This document shows positions 6,146 through 6,997 of a stretch of DNA of 6,997 nt, piece after piece. The notes beneath the pieces are model-generated. The model did not search any database, was not told the DNA's origin, and was given only the letters and a program-made list of their open reading frames with translations. The stretch spans positions 1 through 6,997 of the forward strand of contig JABJMI010000393.1 in the NCBI GenBank assembly GCA_018659505.1. Direction: 5' to 3'. Within the stretch, counting starts at the first letter, position 1; each line of letters begins with the position of its first letter. Both the position numbers and the translations under genes were made by a program. The stretch comes from Planctomicrobium sp. GTDB lineage: Bacteria; Planctomycetota; Planctomycetia; Planctomycetales; Planctomycetaceae.

Positions 6146-6997
6146 ATGAGTCATAAGTTTCGGGCGAGTTTAATCGCATTCACTCTAGGTTGTCTCTGCA
6201 TTTTCAGCTTGCGAGACGCACCTGCTGAGGTTGAGGCGTTTCAGCCGAATGTCCTCTTTATTTCGATTGATGATCTCAACGATTGGGTCGGCTGTCTCGG
6301 TGGACATCCGCAAGCGTTAACACCGAATCTTGATCGACTCGCCAAATCGTCTGTTCTGTTTACGAATGCTCATTGTCCCGGCTCCGCTTGTAATCCTTCC
6401 AGAACTGCGATTTTCACCGGACTCTCACCTCACAAAACTGGGTTGTATGATAATCGTCAGAAGATGCGCGAGATCCTACCTGATGCGGAGATCATCCCCA
6501 AAACTCTCGCGCGACATGGTTACCATTCCGCTGGCTCAGGGAAGTTGTTGCATTATTTCATTGATGCACCATCGTGGCAGGACTATTTCCCTAAAGCTGA
6601 AACCGAAAACCCCTTCCCAAGAACAATGTATCCTGTGGATCGGCCTCTCAATCTGCCACGAGCTGGAAAGTGGCAATATGTCGAAACGGATTGGGGACCA
6701 TTAAAAGCAACCGATGAAGAGTATGGAGGAGATCATCTCGTTGCAGAATGGATTTCGGAACAGCTTCAAAAGGAACACGACAAACCGTTCTTTCTTGGTT
6801 GTGGTTTTTACCGCCCGCATGAACCGTGGTTTGTTCCCGAGAAATACTTCGAACCCTTCCCTTTAGAATCAATTCAACTTCCACCAGGCTATCGTGAAGA
6901 TGATCTTGAAGACGTGCCCGCGTCTGGAAAACGCCTCGGTCCGAATCGTTATTTCGCCCACATTCAAGAACAGGGACAATGGAAGCAAGCGATCCAA
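6146..6997 (+). CDS. Secreted type I sulfatase, iduronate-2-sulfatase-like (partial, C-terminus beyond right edge)
   Basis: The first 284 residues are present. An N-terminal signal peptide (hydrophobic core about residues 8-22) probably ends at APA|EV (27/28) or VEA|F (31/32). The S1 sulfatase fold follows: NVLFISIDDLNDWVG (35-49) with metal-binding Asp42 and Asp43, TPNLDRLA (59-66), and the active-site signature CNPSRTAIFTG (82-92). In that signature Cys82 is the residue converted to formylglycine by a maturation enzyme. Next come SGKLLHY (131-137) with Lys133 and His136, and PFFLGCGFYRPHEPW (214-228) with His225. Such enzymes remove sulfate esters from sulfated sugars or glycosaminoglycan-like polymers, using calcium. 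The GFYRPHEPW block and the GKLLH form (instead of GKWHLG) point to the iduronate-2-sulfatase-like branch that is abundant in planctomycetes; the actual substrate is unknown. Full members are about 450-520 residues, so roughly 40% is missing, including the C-terminal subdomain. Confidence 0.95.
   Translation, partial: MSHKFRASLIAFTLGCLCIFSLRDAPAEVEAFQPNVLFISIDDLNDWVGCLGGHPQALTPNLDRLAKSSVLFTNAHCPGSACNPSRTAIFTGLSPHKTGLYDNRQKMREILPDAEIIPKTLARHGYHSAGSGKLLHYFIDAPSWQDYFPKAETENPFPRTMYPVDRPLNLPRAGKWQYVETDWGPLKATDEEYGGDHLVAEWISEQLQKEHDKPFFLGCGFYRPHEPWFVPEKYFEPFPLESIQLPPGYREDDLEDVPASGKRLGPNRYFAHIQEQGQWKQAIQ

Noticed and set aside
6330..6704. 124-residue plus-strand open frame
   Set aside because: It lies out of frame inside the sulfatase, which carries the CNPSR signature in the correct frame from 6146.
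1..6997. A new multi-gene defence or mobile system
   Set aside because: No integrase, transposase, nuclease, toxin-antitoxin pair, CRISPR-type direct repeats or att-like duplication was seen; the genes are loosely spaced and their families do not combine into a recognisable system.

Overview
The window looks like chromosomal DNA of a planctomycete, probably of the Planctomycetaceae-type marine or freshwater lineages. This is inferred from gene content, not from a search. The markers are a DUF1559 domain, which is massively expanded in that phylum; a secreted type I sulfatase beside a secreted DUF4432/aldose-epimerase-like protein; moderate GC; weak or absent Shine-Dalgarno sites on several genes; and large intergenic gaps. 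There is no rRNA, tRNA, CRISPR array, transposase or prophage gene in view.

Left half, all on the minus strand and read right to left: a papain-fold (NlpC/P60-like) cysteine hydrolase candidate (1917 to 961), a small protein with two membrane segments (812 to 558), and an EVE-domain protein cut by the left edge (366 to 1). The gaps between them are 148 and 191 nt and contain short inverted repeats, so a tight operon is not obvious.

A divergent intergenic region (1918-2296) with one AT-rich tract separates this block from the plus-strand half. That half begins with a 604-residue membrane-anchored protein in which TPR repeats run directly into a DUF1559 domain (2297-4111). It is closed by a clear intrinsic terminator (4137-4169) followed by a second hairpin. 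Next is a secreted DUF4432-family protein (4448-5707). Its 3' end is followed by a long imperfect palindrome (5732-5804) that has the form of a dispersed REP-like element. After about 330 nt without a convincing gene, a secreted sulfatase of the iduronate-2-sulfatase-like type starts at 6146 and runs off the right edge.

Functionally, the DUF4432 protein and the sulfatase could both act on exported or environmental (sulfated) carbohydrate, a common planctomycete theme, but they are separately spaced genes. The left-hand genes have no evident pathway link to the right-hand ones. I did not find a convincing new multi-gene system. The most unusual items are the TPR-DUF1559 fusion, which lacks the usual prepilin signal, the signal-less Cys-His-Glu hydrolase candidate, and the structured repeat after the DUF4432 gene.
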